Assembly: GCF_024124825.1 (NCBI RefSeq)
Contig: NZ_JAMXSS010000001.1
Coordinates: 1-64,000, forward strand
Direction: 5' to 3'
Origin: Arthrobacter sp. H16F315
Lineage (GTDB): Bacteria; Actinomycetota; Actinomycetes; Actinomycetales; Micrococcaceae
DNA: 64,000 nucleotides
Shown: positions 18,549 through 27,613 of the stretch, piece after piece
Numbering within the stretch: the first letter of the stretch is position 1
Layout: each line of letters starts with the position of its first letter
Position numbers and translations under genes: made by a program
The notes under the pieces: generated by a model
What the model saw: the letters and a program-made list of their open reading frames with translations, nothing else
The model's database searches: none
What the model was told of the DNA's origin: nothing

Positions 18549-20086
18549 TGGCCCTCATGAAGATGTTCACCCGTTCCCCCAGGAAGCCAGCCGAGCCGGC
18601 GAAGGCTGAGCGCCAGCCGCGCGAGGCCGGGCCGGGCTCCCGGGGCTGGATCGGGCGTGGCGGAGGCATGGCCGCCCTCGTCCCGTCCGTGACGGAGTAC
18701 CGGGGAACGACGGTCCAGGTCTGCGGGCTGTGGCCGTTCTCCTCCGGTGCGTCCTCGCCCATGATCGGCGTCCCGCTGGGACGCCACGAAGAAACCCAGG
18801 CCACGGTCTGCTGTGACCCGATCAGCTGGTTCCAGCGGGCACGGCTCATTTCCAACCCCTCCGCCTTTATCCTGGGCAAGCCCGGCCTGGGCAAGTCCAC
18901 GCTGGTGCGCCGCATGTTCTTAGGGCTCTCCGCCCAGGGCGTCCACCCACTCGTTCTGGGGGACTTGAAGGGCGAGCACGTCAAAGCGGTCCAGGCACTC
19001 GGTGGCCAGGTCATCAAGCTCGGCCGTGGCGTTGGCTACCTGAACATTCTTGATCCCGGCCAGGCCGTCGAGGTCGCCCAGCTCCTCGAGGCCAGCGACC
19101 ATCACGAAGCCGCCACCCGGGTCCGGGCCGACGCGCACGGCCGCCGCCTGAACATGGTTGTCTCGCTGATCACGATCAGCCGGAACAACCCGCCCACGGA
19201 TCAGGAACAGACGATCCTGGACCGTGCGCTGCGGGTCCTCGATGACCGGTTCGACGGTATTCCTGTCCTGAAGGACCTCCTGGACGTCATTGTGTCCGCA
19301 CCGGACGAGCTTCGCCAGGTCGCTCTGGACCGTGGCGACATGGCCGTCTACCTGCAGGAGACACGGGCGCTGGAGGCAACCCTGCTGGGCCTGACCGGGG
19401 GAGGGAAGCTGGGGGAAATCTTCTCCCAGCAGACCACCAATCCCATGAAGCGGGACCGCGCCGTCGTCTTCGATGTCTCCAGCATCGATGAGACGGAGAC
19501 GGACCTGCAGGCCGCCGTCCTCCTGGCGTGCTGGTCCTACGGTTTCGGCACGGTCAACGTCGCCAACGCCCTTGCCGACGCGGGCCTGGAACCGCGCCGA
19601 AACTACTTCGTCGTCCTGGATGAACTGTGGCGGGCACTGCGCTCCGGTAAGGGCATGGTGGACCGGGTGGACGCCCTGACCCGTTTGAACCGCTCCGTCG
19701 GCGTCGGGCAGATCATGATTTCCCACACCATGTCCGACCTGCTGGCACTGCCGGCAGAAGAGGACCGGATGAAAGCCCGCGGATTCGTCGAGCGTTCCGG
19801 CATGGTGATCTGCGGCGGTCTGCCGGCCTCTGAAATGCCGCTGCTGACCTCCGCTATCCCGTTGTCCCGGCAGGAGCAGCAGAAACTCATCTCCTGGCAG
19901 GACCCGCCTGCCTGGGATTCGCGCGGCGTCGACGTCGAACCTCCCGGGCGCGGGAAGTTCCTGATCAAGGTCGGCGGCCGCCCGGGGATCCCGGTGCAGG
20001 TTGGGCTGACGTCGATCGAAACCGGAGACCACGGCGTGAACGACACCCAAACGAGGTGGCACGCCAAAAGTGAGAAGTTCGCGTGA
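18548..20086 (+). CDS. VirB4/TraC-like conjugation ATPase
   Basis: A 512-residue protein. Walker A GKPGLGKST is at 110-118, Walker B YFVVLDELW near 355, and a sensor-like region VGQIMISHTMSDLL follows, as in the C-terminal motor domain of VirB4/TraC ATPases; the usual N-terminal domain seems to be supplied by the separate SCO6880-like protein upstream. It powers substrate transfer or pilus assembly at the membrane. The start is coupled to the upstream stop. The last codons lie in a 13-bp inverted repeat bordering the recombinase cassette. Confidence 0.85.
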   Translation: MALMKMFTRSPRKPAEPAKAERQPREAGPGSRGWIGRGGGMAALVPSVTEYRGTTVQVCGLWPFSSGASSPMIGVPLGRHEETQATVCCDPISWFQRARLISNPSAFILGKPGLGKSTLVRRMFLGLSAQGVHPLVLGDLKGEHVKAVQALGGQVIKLGRGVGYLNILDPGQAVEVAQLLEASDHHEAATRVRADAHGRRLNMVVSLITISRNNPPTDQEQTILDRALRVLDDRFDGIPVLKDLLDVIVSAPDELRQVALDRGDMAVYLQETRALEATLLGLTGGGKLGEIFSQQTTNPMKRDRAVVFDVSSIDETETDLQAAVLLACWSYGFGTVNVANALADAGLEPRRNYFVVLDELWRALRSGKGMVDRVDALTRLNRSVGVGQIMISHTMSDLLALPAEEDRMKARGFVERSGMVICGGLPASEMPLLTSAIPLSRQEQQKLISWQDPPAWDSRGVDVEPPGRGKFLIKVGGRPGIPVQVGLTSIETGDHGVNDTQTRWHAKSEKFA

Positions 20087-20106
20087 ATTTTGACGCTTTT
20101 GGCGTG
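20060..20106. repeat. inverted repeat at one edge of the recombinase cassette
   Basis: CACGCCAAAAGTG (20060-20072) and CGCTTTTGGCGTG (20094-20106) pair at 12 of 13 positions around a 21-base spacer. It spans the 3' end of the VirB4-like gene and the boundary of the minus-strand recombinase genes, where a tyrosine recombinase site would be expected. A related site lies at 23448-23484. Confidence 0.4.
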
Positions 20107-20151
20107 AACTTGAGTACGCCCGGCGATTGCAGCGGGTGTGGGTGCTTAGGT

Positions 20152-21912
20152 TCAGGGAACCTGTGTGTCCTGACGGGTGAGGTCGGGGTGCTCGAGAGTG
20201 TTCAGGTAACGGGTGGCGCCTTCGACGCTGAGTCCGAACAGGTCGCAGATTCGGCGGATGTCCCCGCCTGTCGCGTGGATCTCATGCAAGATGCGGTCTT
20301 CGCGCAGGACTCGGGGCCGCAGCGTCCGGCCGGCCCAGGGGAACTGTCGACTGGCAGGCAGGAGCCTGGGCGCGGTGCGCCGGTTGATGAGCAGGTGCGG
20401 GTTGGCCGTGCCTGGCCAGGTTCGGTTGCGGTGGTCGAGCCAGGCCGTCAGGCGTGTGCGTACGGGGGCGGCCAGTGGGATGTCGCGGTCGCCGAGTTTC
20501 AGGTGTCCGTCGCTGATGTCGGTGAGTTTCAGCTCGCTGATCTGTTGCGCGGTCAGGGCGTGGAAGGCTACCAGGGAAACCGCGAGGGCAACGGCTTGGT
20601 TCGGGGAGTTCAGCTCCTCGCGGATCACGGCGGCGTCCAGGGCGAGGGGGATTGTGCTGCCTTTCGGGGACGCCTTCATCCCTCGGGTCGGGTTGGCGAA
20701 GATGAGTCGGCGGCCTTTGAGTGTCGTGAAGAGCGATTTGAGTCCGTTTCCGGCGATGTGGCGCCGGGCCGTGGTTTCGTCCAAGGCGGCTGTGATGTCG
20801 GCGCGGGTGACCTCGGCGAACGACTGGAGCCCCGCCTCGGCCCAGGCGTGGATGATGGGTTCGATGCCCAGGATGTGCGCCTTGATGGTCTTGGGGTCCC
20901 GCGGGATCTGCCGGGGCGCCTGGTGGGCGCCGTTGATCAGGACTTGCAGCCATATTTCGAGCTGGTCCTTCATGGCCGGTGGCAGTGTGCTGGTCTTGGC
21001 AGCGAAGTAGCGTTCGATGTGGGTCGGCCGGTCCTCGATGAGGAGGCCGGCCGCGGCCAGTACGTCGATCGTAGAGAGGACATTGCCGGAGTATTGCCGC
21101 AGTTGAAGGACGTCGGTGGCGCGGACTTTAGCGGTTGGGCTGGGCCGCAGGCCCTCAAGGAGCCTCAGGGACCGGGTCACGTCGTTGCGTTGCCGTTTGC
21201 TCCAGCCGGCCCTCTGGGCATGTTGACGGACGATGGCGGCGCAATAGCGGGTCAGATCGTTATCTTCGAGTCGGGCACGGGCCGCGACAGCCTTTTGGTC
21301 GGGCGGCATGTCGAACAGCGTCGTCTGCATGCCCATGTCGGCGGCGGGTGCGGTGACCCGCTGGTTGTTCTTGTCTCGCAGTTTCCATGGCGCGCGTTGT
21401 TCCGGGCTCAGCTTTGGCGCCCCATGACGGTGGAAGCTCATGTTGGCGAAGAAGAGCTGGTGGCCGGCCTTGGTCGCGCCCGCCAGGTCCAGACCGCGTC
21501 CAGGCTCTTGGAGCATTCGTGCCTGTTCCAGGCAGAGCCGGCAGGCCCGCCGCTCTCCGACTCGGGTGGTGCGTCCGCAAAAGTCGCAGATTCCATCAGG
21601 GTAGTGGGAGCGCCACCACCGGCAAGGCCAGCACGTCCAGTTGTAGCGGCGGTAGACACCCCAAGCAAAACATTCCTTGCACGAGCCTGGGTGTTGCGGA
21701 CTGCCGGGATGGCAGATGGCGCACATGCCCTGGCTGAAGTAGTCCCTGCTGGTGCCGCATTTGGAGCATGGAGGTGGGCTGAACGGGCCACCGGGAAGGC
21801 AGTCGTAGCAATAGTCCACCCGTGGATAGGCCCATGCGACCCTGTTGATCTGACAGCGGGGGCACATCGATGGCGGCCGAAGCGGCGCCATCGGGCCCGG
21901 AGCCGGACTCAC
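20152..21912 (-). CDS. zinc-ribbon protein with degenerate integrase-like domain
   Basis: A 586-residue protein. The N-terminal 140 residues hold about seven CxxC pairs (for example CPRC, CYDC, CSKC, CAIC, CWPC, CDFC, CRLC), so it should bind several zinc ions. The C-terminal half has a tyrosine-recombinase-like layout (LTAQQISELKLTDI, then DIRRICDLFGLSVEGATRYL), but the box I Arg is Gln and the His-x-x-Arg box is not intact, so it is probably inactive as a recombinase. It is the last gene of a three-gene minus-strand operon with a HTH protein and a true recombinase; it may be a DNA-binding accessory factor. Confidence 0.65.
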   Translation of the reverse strand: MSPAPGPMAPLRPPSMCPRCQINRVAWAYPRVDYCYDCLPGGPFSPPPCSKCGTSRDYFSQGMCAICHPGSPQHPGSCKECFAWGVYRRYNWTCWPCRWWRSHYPDGICDFCGRTTRVGERRACRLCLEQARMLQEPGRGLDLAGATKAGHQLFFANMSFHRHGAPKLSPEQRAPWKLRDKNNQRVTAPAADMGMQTTLFDMPPDQKAVAARARLEDNDLTRYCAAIVRQHAQRAGWSKRQRNDVTRSLRLLEGLRPSPTAKVRATDVLQLRQYSGNVLSTIDVLAAAGLLIEDRPTHIERYFAAKTSTLPPAMKDQLEIWLQVLINGAHQAPRQIPRDPKTIKAHILGIEPIIHAWAEAGLQSFAEVTRADITAALDETTARRHIAGNGLKSLFTTLKGRRLIFANPTRGMKASPKGSTIPLALDAAVIREELNSPNQAVALAVSLVAFHALTAQQISELKLTDISDGHLKLGDRDIPLAAPVRTRLTAWLDHRNRTWPGTANPHLLINRRTAPRLLPASRQFPWAGRTLRPRVLREDRILHEIHATGGDIRRICDLFGLSVEGATRYLNTLEHPDLTRQDTQVP

Positions 21913-21923
21913 AACAGCCCTGC

Positions 21924-22307
21924 CTACAGGGGAGGCTCGGACCGTGGCTTGCCGAATCTCGGCGTTACGACCGGTGATACCTTGCCAAAACTCGGAGACA
22001 CAACGGAAGACGGCCTACCATCGCCGGTGCCGGCGCCGGTGTCGTTGCCGTTTATGGTCTCGGTGACGCGTGGGCGACGTGCGGCGACCTTGTCAGGTTC
22101 GGGGGTCATCAGGTCTGCCGGTGTGCATTTCAACACCGAGCAGAGCACGTCAAGCTCTTCGAGTCTCATCGTGGCCGGCGTTCCGGCCCACCACGAGGAC
22201 ATCTTCCCGGCACTGATCTCTAGGCCGGCATCGGCGAGCATCCGGCGTATCTGCGCTGACTTCCAGATCCCACGTTCAGCGGCGCGGATCCGCAGGTTCC
22301 ACTGCAC
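21924..22307 (-). CDS. Xre-type HTH regulator of the recombinase cassette
   Basis: A 127-residue protein starting at GTG, 4 bases after the recombinase stop and preceded by AAGGATGAGACC. A longer frame reaching upstream overlaps the recombinase and is less likely. IRRMLADAGLEISAGKMSSWWAG and LEELDVLCSVLKCTPADLM give the Cro/C1-type helix-turn-helix with its C-terminal signature. The tail repeats SFGKVSP/RFGKPRS. It likely controls the cassette or acts as a recombination accessory factor. Confidence 0.7.
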   Translation of the reverse strand: MQWNLRIRAAERGIWKSAQIRRMLADAGLEISAGKMSSWWAGTPATMRLEELDVLCSVLKCTPADLMTPEPDKVAARRPRVTETINGNDTGAGTGDGRPSSVVSPSFGKVSPVVTPRFGKPRSEPPL

Positions 22308-22311
22308 GGTC

Positions 22312-23370
22312 TCATCCTTCCTTTTGTGTTGTCGCGAATCGGGACTCGATCCGCTCATTGGCGTTTTTCCAGGCTTGCTCGACGTACTCGCTGCGCACGT
22401 GGATGTAGCCCGAGGTAGTCGCAAGCCACTGATGACCCAGCAGTTCCTGGAGGGCCTTGATGTCCATCCCGGCCCCGTAGAGCGAGGAGGCGCAGTAATG
22501 CCGCAGGACGTGGGGAGTCATCCGCCCCGACCATGCCGGCAACCACTGATCGATCTGCAACCCCAGGCTGCGCCGCAGTGCGTTGTCACCGACCCGGCCG
22601 CATCGGCCCAGCTCACGGTCAAAGCGCTCCGAGGGCAGCAGAGGTGCGTCCGGATCCTCCCAGTCCCCGCCGTACAGGTGTCGGACATCGCCCAGCCACC
22701 AGTCGATCAGCTCTGCAGCGCCGTTGATCGCGGGCACAAGACGCGGCTTCGGGCCACGGCCGTGAGCTCCTTTGCCGAACCGGACATGGAGCTTGCCGAA
22801 CCCGCCCAGGTCCGGGCGCCAGTCACGGATATCGAGCATCACCGTTTCGTTAATCCGCAGCCCCAGCCGACGCCACAGCGAGGCAGCGAAGTAATCCCGC
22901 GCGGCAGGCAGATACTTGCGGGCCTGCGGGATCGAGTGCCGCCAGGAAGTAAAGAACGTTTCGATCTCGGCATCCGACGGTGGCACCCGGACTTTGCCAA
23001 GGGATGCCCCGGACGGGCGGTTGAACTCATCAATGGGCTGTTCGACCAGCACCCCGGTCGCCCGATGTATCCGGCCCTGGTAACGGCTGATCACGAACTC
23101 GTAAAACAGCGCCAGCGTCCCTGCCTTGCCGGCTCTGGTGCTCACACTGCGTCCCAGCCGCTTCTGCTCGGCAAGGAACCGGTCAGCATCCTGACACGTC
23201 GCCGTCCACAACGGTCCAGTCACCGACCGGGCAAATTCGATGATTGTCGCCCGGGTATTGCGGATGTGCGAGTCGCTCAGACCAGCCGCCGCCATCGCCA
23301 GCGCGTACTGGTCAACGATCTCCTGCTCGAAGTCCTCGGCCGCCTGCACACTCCAGAACCCCGGATCCAT
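22312..23370 (-). CDS. tyrosine recombinase (XerC/XerD-like)
   Basis: A 352-residue protein from the ATG at 23370 (GGTGGGG upstream); an in-frame ATG at 23403 adds 11 residues without a ribosome site. Residues about 20-110 form a SAM-like core-binding domain. The catalytic domain shows RRLGLRINETVMLDI (box I Arg), HVLRHYCASSLY (His-x-x-Arg), LLGHQWLATTSGYIHV (Gly-His and the nucleophile Tyr). It should cut and rejoin DNA at specific sites. It heads a three-gene operon inserted on the opposite strand within the conjugation cluster. Confidence 0.85.
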   Translation of the reverse strand: MDPGFWSVQAAEDFEQEIVDQYALAMAAAGLSDSHIRNTRATIIEFARSVTGPLWTATCQDADRFLAEQKRLGRSVSTRAGKAGTLALFYEFVISRYQGRIHRATGVLVEQPIDEFNRPSGASLGKVRVPPSDAEIETFFTSWRHSIPQARKYLPAARDYFAASLWRRLGLRINETVMLDIRDWRPDLGGFGKLHVRFGKGAHGRGPKPRLVPAINGAAELIDWWLGDVRHLYGGDWEDPDAPLLPSERFDRELGRCGRVGDNALRRSLGLQIDQWLPAWSGRMTPHVLRHYCASSLYGAGMDIKALQELLGHQWLATTSGYIHVRSEYVEQAWKNANERIESRFATTQKEG

Positions 23371-23430
23371 GGCGGCCCCACCAGGCAACACCACCAGCGC
23401 CATCAGTCAACAACTTCAGAAGGAGCGAGC

Positions 23431-23634
23431 ATGCGTCGACATTACGCCCAAACCGTCACTCTCGTCGATGGTTCATCGGTTTGGTCCCACAGCGGCTTCG
23501 ATCCAACGCCACCTGCCCAAACGCGACTTCAAGCCCCAAATCAGCCCAACGAACCTGAGCGAATAGAGACACCGGCTGATTCTCTCCTTGGGCCAGCAGC
23601 TCCTGAGCTGCCCGGCGAGGGAGGCGCACTGTGA
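23431..23634 (+). CDS. small unrecognised protein before the coupling protein
   Basis: A 67-residue protein with AGAAGGAGCGAGC before the ATG, a strong ribosome site. The first half is a short beta-like stretch (QTVTLVDGSSVWSHSGF), the second is Pro/Glu-rich and probably disordered. Its stop overlaps the GTG of the TraG-like gene, so it belongs to the conjugation operon. The inverted repeat 23448-23484 lies inside it. A long plus-strand open frame running into it from 20083 is a shadow of the minus-strand cassette. Confidence 0.55.
   Translation: MRRHYAQTVTLVDGSSVWSHSGFDPTPPAQTRLQAPNQPNEPERIETPADSLLGPAAPELPGEGGAL
23448..23484. repeat. inverted repeat at the other edge of the cassette
   Basis: CCAAACCG (23448-23455) and CGGTTTGG (23477-23484) form an 8-bp perfect inverted repeat with a 21-base spacer, the same spacing as the CCAAAAG-type repeat at 20060-20106. 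It may be the second recombination site of the cassette. Confidence 0.3.
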
Positions 23635-25401
23635 GCGCACCGAACCGTAAAGGAATGGGCCTCGGGGATGCCCTGCTGGTCTGGCTGGCTATTGGCTTTA
23701 TCGTCGTCTTTGGCGGCGGGACCTACGCGGCCGCTCACGTGGGTTCTTGGATGGCCGGCATCGAGGCACCGCCCGCCCATCCGATTGATCTGATTGCCGG
23801 GCTGATCAAGGGACGGGTGCCCTGGCCAGCCCAGTCCACCGTCGCCGCGTCCCTCATGGCCGGCGTGATCGTGGTCCTGACCATCGTCGTGCTGGTGGCC
23901 TGGAGGAAGGGCGCGTCCAAGCGTGCTCGGGTCGATAAGGCCGCCCGGTACCTGGGCCGTGGGAAGTCGCTGGCCGCGTTCTCCGAGAAGGGCGCACAAG
24001 CCACGGCCGAGCGCCTCGGCGTGAAGGACACTCCGGGCATTGTGGTGTGGAAAGGTGGTTTCCACCGGCCAGAAGTTCATTCAGTCCTGGGAAGACCTCA
24101 GCATCGACATCTGGGGGCCACGGACGGGTAAGTCGACCTCCCGGGTTATGCCCGCGATCCTGGACGCACCTGGTGCCGTCGTCTCGACCTCGAACAAGCG
24201 CGACGTGGTGGACGGCACCCGCGGCGTCCGGGTCCTGACCGCTCCGGTGTGGGTGTTTGATCCGCAGAAGATCGCCCAGGAGGAACCCGACTGGTGGTGG
24301 AACCCCCTCTCCTACGTAACGGACGAAGAGAAGGCCCACAAACTCACCCAGCACTTCTCGGTCGGTTCGCGTACCCCCGGGTCAAAGCCGGATGCCTACT
24401 TCGATCCCAAAGCCGAAGACATCCTCTCCTCGTACTTCCTCGCGGCCGCGCTCGGGGAGCTGCCCATCACCCAGGTGTATCTATGGGTGACGGAGCAGGT
24501 CAGCCAAGAACCCATCGAAATCCTGAAAGAACACGACTACGAGCTCCAGTACAAGGGCCTGGAGTCCACGCTGAAGCTGGCTGACAAGCAGCGCGACGGT
24601 ATCTTCGGCACCGCCGAGAAGATGATCCAATGCCTCAAAAGCAGGAACACGCTGCGCTGGGTCGCCCCGGCACGCGGCGAGTCCGTGGCCACGGACCCCC
24701 GCCGACAGTTCAAGCCGCACGACTTCGCCGCCTCACAGGAGACGATCTACATTCTCTCCAAGGAAGGGGCCGGCTCCGCCGCACCCCTCACCACAGCACT
24801 GACGGTGGCCATCGCCGAGGCCATGGAGGAACGCGCCGAGCGCAGCGGCGGCCGCCTGCCACTGCCGGCACTGTTCGCCCTGGACGAGCTGGCCAACGTC
24901 GTCCGCTGGGCCGGCCTGCCGGACCAGTTCAGCCACTACGGCTCCAAGGGCCTGATCGTCATGGGCATCCTGCAGTCCTGGTCACAGGGCGTCGAACTCT
25001 GGGGCGAGGCAAACATGCGGAAAATCTGGTCCGCCGCCAACGTCAAGGTCTACGGCGGCGGCGTCGCCGAAGAAGGCTTCCTCCGCGCCCTCTCAGACCT
25101 GATCGGGGACTACAGCTACACCAACGTCTCCATTTCCTCCGGAAAATCCGGCTCCAGCCGCTCCCGGCAGGAAGGCAAGGAACGCATCTTCGACGTCTCC
25201 AACCTCGCCGAACTCGACCGTGGCCGCGCCGTCGTCCTCGCCTCCGGCGCACCCGCCACCCTCGTCCGGACACTGCCCTGGTACACCGGGCCCCACAAAG
25301 AAGCCGTCGAGGCATCCATCAAGACCTACAGCCCCCGCCCCGAAGAACCGACCGCACCGGCGGCAGCCGAGCCGGTGGCCAATCCCTGGGTCACGACGTA
25401 G
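23631..25401 (+). pseudogene. VirD4/TraG-like coupling protein, frameshifted
   Basis: A GTG-started frame to about 24048 and a second frame to 25401 join into a 589-residue protein if the T at about 24048 is removed, giving GIVVGKVVSTGQ across the joint. The N-terminus has two membrane helices (about 13-36 and 75-92). The second part holds Walker A GPRTGKST, LFALDELANV as Walker B and IVMGILQSWSQ, the TraG/VirD4 signature. It couples the relaxase-DNA complex to the secretion channel. The indel is at GTGGTGTGG rather than in a homopolymer. Confidence 0.8.
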
Positions 25402-25412
25402 GAGGCGCTGAG

Positions 25413-25853
25413 ATGAACAGCGACATCGGACGATTCAGCACAGCTCTTGCTACCGGCGAGACAGAGGCACCCGCCGAAAGGCCCGCGGAAGAGCAGAAGC
25501 CACCTGAACTGGTCTACGGCTCAGCCGAGGAGTTCCTGCACGAGCAGCTGCTGCCGACCTACGTCCGCGACGTCGACGGCCGCGCCGCCAAATGGTGCAT
25601 CGAGTGGTACTTCCACCCCGAAGCCCTTTCCCGCGTGGAAGCGCTGTGGCGGGCCTGGGAACATCTGCGCCTCGACGGGGCAACGGGTATCAGTGTCTGG
25701 TGGAAGGACCACGCGGACCACCACATGAGCGTGCTCCTGGACCCCCGCGGCCCGTTCTACAAATGCGATAATCAAAAGCACAGGGACCCCGAACATCTGG
25801 AGCCAAAACGTGCACCAGCAGGGTGGTTCCCTGATGTACGACTGCAAGACTAA
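25413..25853 (+). CDS. DUF4913-like protein
   Basis: A 146-residue protein whose ATG follows GGAGG by 6 bases; a longer frame upstream is a shadow of the coupling protein. The pattern EFLHEQLLPTYVRDV, WCIEWYFHPEALSRVEALWRAWEHL, then WWKDHADHHMSVLLDP and a Cys (YKCDN) matches DUF4913, a family that almost always follows TraG-like genes in actinobacterial plasmids. Function unknown; likely an accessory of transfer. It ends the conjugation operon. Confidence 0.75.
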   Translation: MNSDIGRFSTALATGETEAPAERPAEEQKPPELVYGSAEEFLHEQLLPTYVRDVDGRAAKWCIEWYFHPEALSRVEALWRAWEHLRLDGATGISVWWKDHADHHMSVLLDPRGPFYKCDNQKHRDPEHLEPKRAPAGWFPDVRLQD

Positions 25854-26242
25854 CGGTTGAGTGCGAGTAGTGGTGGTCCATTGAACCGCCCCTATTGCGT
25901 TGTCTCGAATTAAGCTTCCGCTAGCGTCTGGGACTGGGCCCGCTCTTGATGCATTTCGGTTCCCCTCGGCGTCATTAGGGCAGATGCTCTTTAAGCAACC
26001 TCATTGATTGCACCTCTTCTCGCAACCGAGTGTTGCGCGAGACCGCTGTAAGAACCGATGGGCGTTGGTACTGCAGGATGCCGGGCGTCCCGCAAGCGGT
26101 TCAAGTGGCTGTCGATCAGGGCCCGGGTCGTGTGGAGTTCCAGAGCCGGTTCCACCATCAGCGAGTTGGCGCGTTTCGTGAGGTTGCCAGGCTCCGGACG
26201 CCCTCATAGCCCTGGGCTCGTGACTCTGGGCTTGTGTGCCGT

Positions 26243-26288
26243 CCACATCCACATCCACATCCACATCCACATCCACATCCACATCCAC
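26243..26288. repeat. CCACAT hexamer tandem repeat
   Basis: About 7.7 head-to-tail copies of CCACAT without mismatch over 46 bases. A perfect hexamer array in otherwise unique DNA is rare in bacteria and prone to slippage. No gene uses it convincingly; on the minus strand it would read as alternating Asp-Val. Confidence 0.85.
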
Positions 26289-26390
26289 CCGGATCATCCC
26301 TAGTTTTTGGATTTTCACGAAGTTTCCCGCTCTACACCGGGGTCATGACGCGGCGGGCCCCGCCAACGCTAGGTGAAATGTGATGTGGGC

Positions 26391-26450
26391 AACACTATTT
26401 GGATTCACCGATTCACAATCTGTGGTTGTTGACCGGCTCAAATAGGTGTT
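26391..26450. promoter_or_regulatory. putative operator upstream of the ABC importer operon
   Basis: AACACTATTTG (26391-26401) and CAAATAGGTGTT (26439-26450) form an inverted repeat with one bulged base, about 130 bases upstream of the substrate-binding protein gene. TTGACC and TAGAGT hexamers lie just downstream. A repressor or the LysR protein of the cluster could bind here. Confidence 0.4.
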
Positions 26451-26579
26451 TCATTTGACCCCTTGACCGCTCCTAGAGTCGATCTGACCAGTGGAGCCCC
26501 GCCAGTGCGCCGGGGTATCCGGACATCACGAAGGCGTGGGGCCCGGCGTGCAGTCATGAGACTTACGAGTGAAAGCTGA

Positions 26580-27613
26580 ATGACCATGATCAAGATTCAC
26601 AGTTCTACTTCGAAGATCGGGGCGGCCCTGGCAGCCGGGGCTCTGGTGTTTGGGACCGTCTCCTGCGGAGCGGCGGCGGCCGAAAAGCCCGCGGCGATGG
26701 CTACCAAAGACGTGTCCGGGATGAATGTTTACCTGGTGGGTGCCGGCGATGTTAACCCTGGACGAAGATCTACAACGCCGTCGTCATCGAAGGCATGGAG
26801 GCAAAGGGCGCCAAGGTCACGTATCTCCAGGATCCCTTCGACCCGCAGGTCCAGGTCCAAAACCTAGACCGCGCCGTTGCAGCCAAACCGGATCTGATCA
26901 TGTTGCTCGGCCTGGACTACCGGGCGCTGACTCCTGGACTTACGCGCGCGCAGACCGCCGGGATCCCGGTCATCAACATGACTTCGCCGCCGAAGCCGGC
27001 CGACGATCTTTTTGCGCTTTCAGTCGAGTCGGACCAGGTGAGTCTGGGCAAATTCGCCGCCCAGAACATCATCGAGGGCTTGAAAAAGCAGGGAGTTTCG
27101 AAAGGCAACGTCATTGCGATCACGGGGACGGCAGGCACGGAACAGGTCTCAGTGAGGCTGGAAGCTTTCAAGAAGGAACTCGCGACCGTAGAAGGTTTGG
27201 ATTTGGTCGCTGTAGAGGACGGCAACTGGGACCAGGCCACGTCGCAGCGACTCGCTCAGCAGCTTTTGGCTAAGTATGCGAGCAAGGGCGGCATCCAGGC
27301 CGCGTATGGCATGGCAGACAATCAGGCATTGGGGATCATCCAGGGTGCCAAGCAGGCCGGCACGACGGTGGGCGGAGATAAAGGCCTCGTTGTCTCTGGT
27401 AGTAACTGCTACATGAGCGGTCTTGAATCCATCAAGGCCGGGGAACTGTTTGGAACTGCTTCTGAGAGCCCCGAGGAGGAGGCAAAGTACACGGTCGAGA
27501 TGACCCTGAAGTATCTGGCCGGTGAGGACCTTCCGAAGAAACTGTTCGCGCCCGAAAGCCGCATCACCGCTGCCAACGTACAGGCAGCTCTCGACGGAAA
27601 GATTTGCCCGTGA
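26580..27613 (+). pseudogene. sugar-type ABC substrate-binding lipoprotein, frameshifted
   Basis: Adding one C to the CCC at 26756-26758 joins the start frame (26580) to the frame ending at 27613, giving 344 residues with DVNPWTKIYNAVVIEGM across the joint. The signal ends in a lipobox-like GTVSCG. The body is a periplasmic-binding-protein fold of the RbsB/peripla_BP_4 family: KAGAKVTYL-like start, PVINMTSP, GNVIAITGTAGTEQ, and QAAYGMADNQALGIIQG. It is the ligand-binding part of the importer encoded by the next three genes. Ligand unknown. Confidence 0.8.

Larger units (their letters stand above)
25854..26579. other. gene-free stretch before the ABC importer
   Basis: About 725 bases with no convincing gene. 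It holds a CCACAT tandem repeat (26243-26288) and an inverted repeat near a promoter-like stretch (26391-26450, followed by TTGACC and TAGAGT). Open frames here are short or low-complexity. The strand and codon pattern change marks the border between conjugation and catabolic regions. Confidence 0.5.

Noticed and set aside
20083..23634. A long plus-strand open frame of about 1,180 codons
   Set aside because: It runs antisense to three well-supported minus-strand genes (zinc-ribbon protein, HTH, tyrosine recombinase) and has no family motifs. Only its last 68 codons, from the ATG at 23431 with its own ribosome site, look real.
26001..26318. Minus-strand frame with alternating Asp-Val
   Set aside because: It is only the translation of the CCACAT tandem array, with no ribosome site and no family features.
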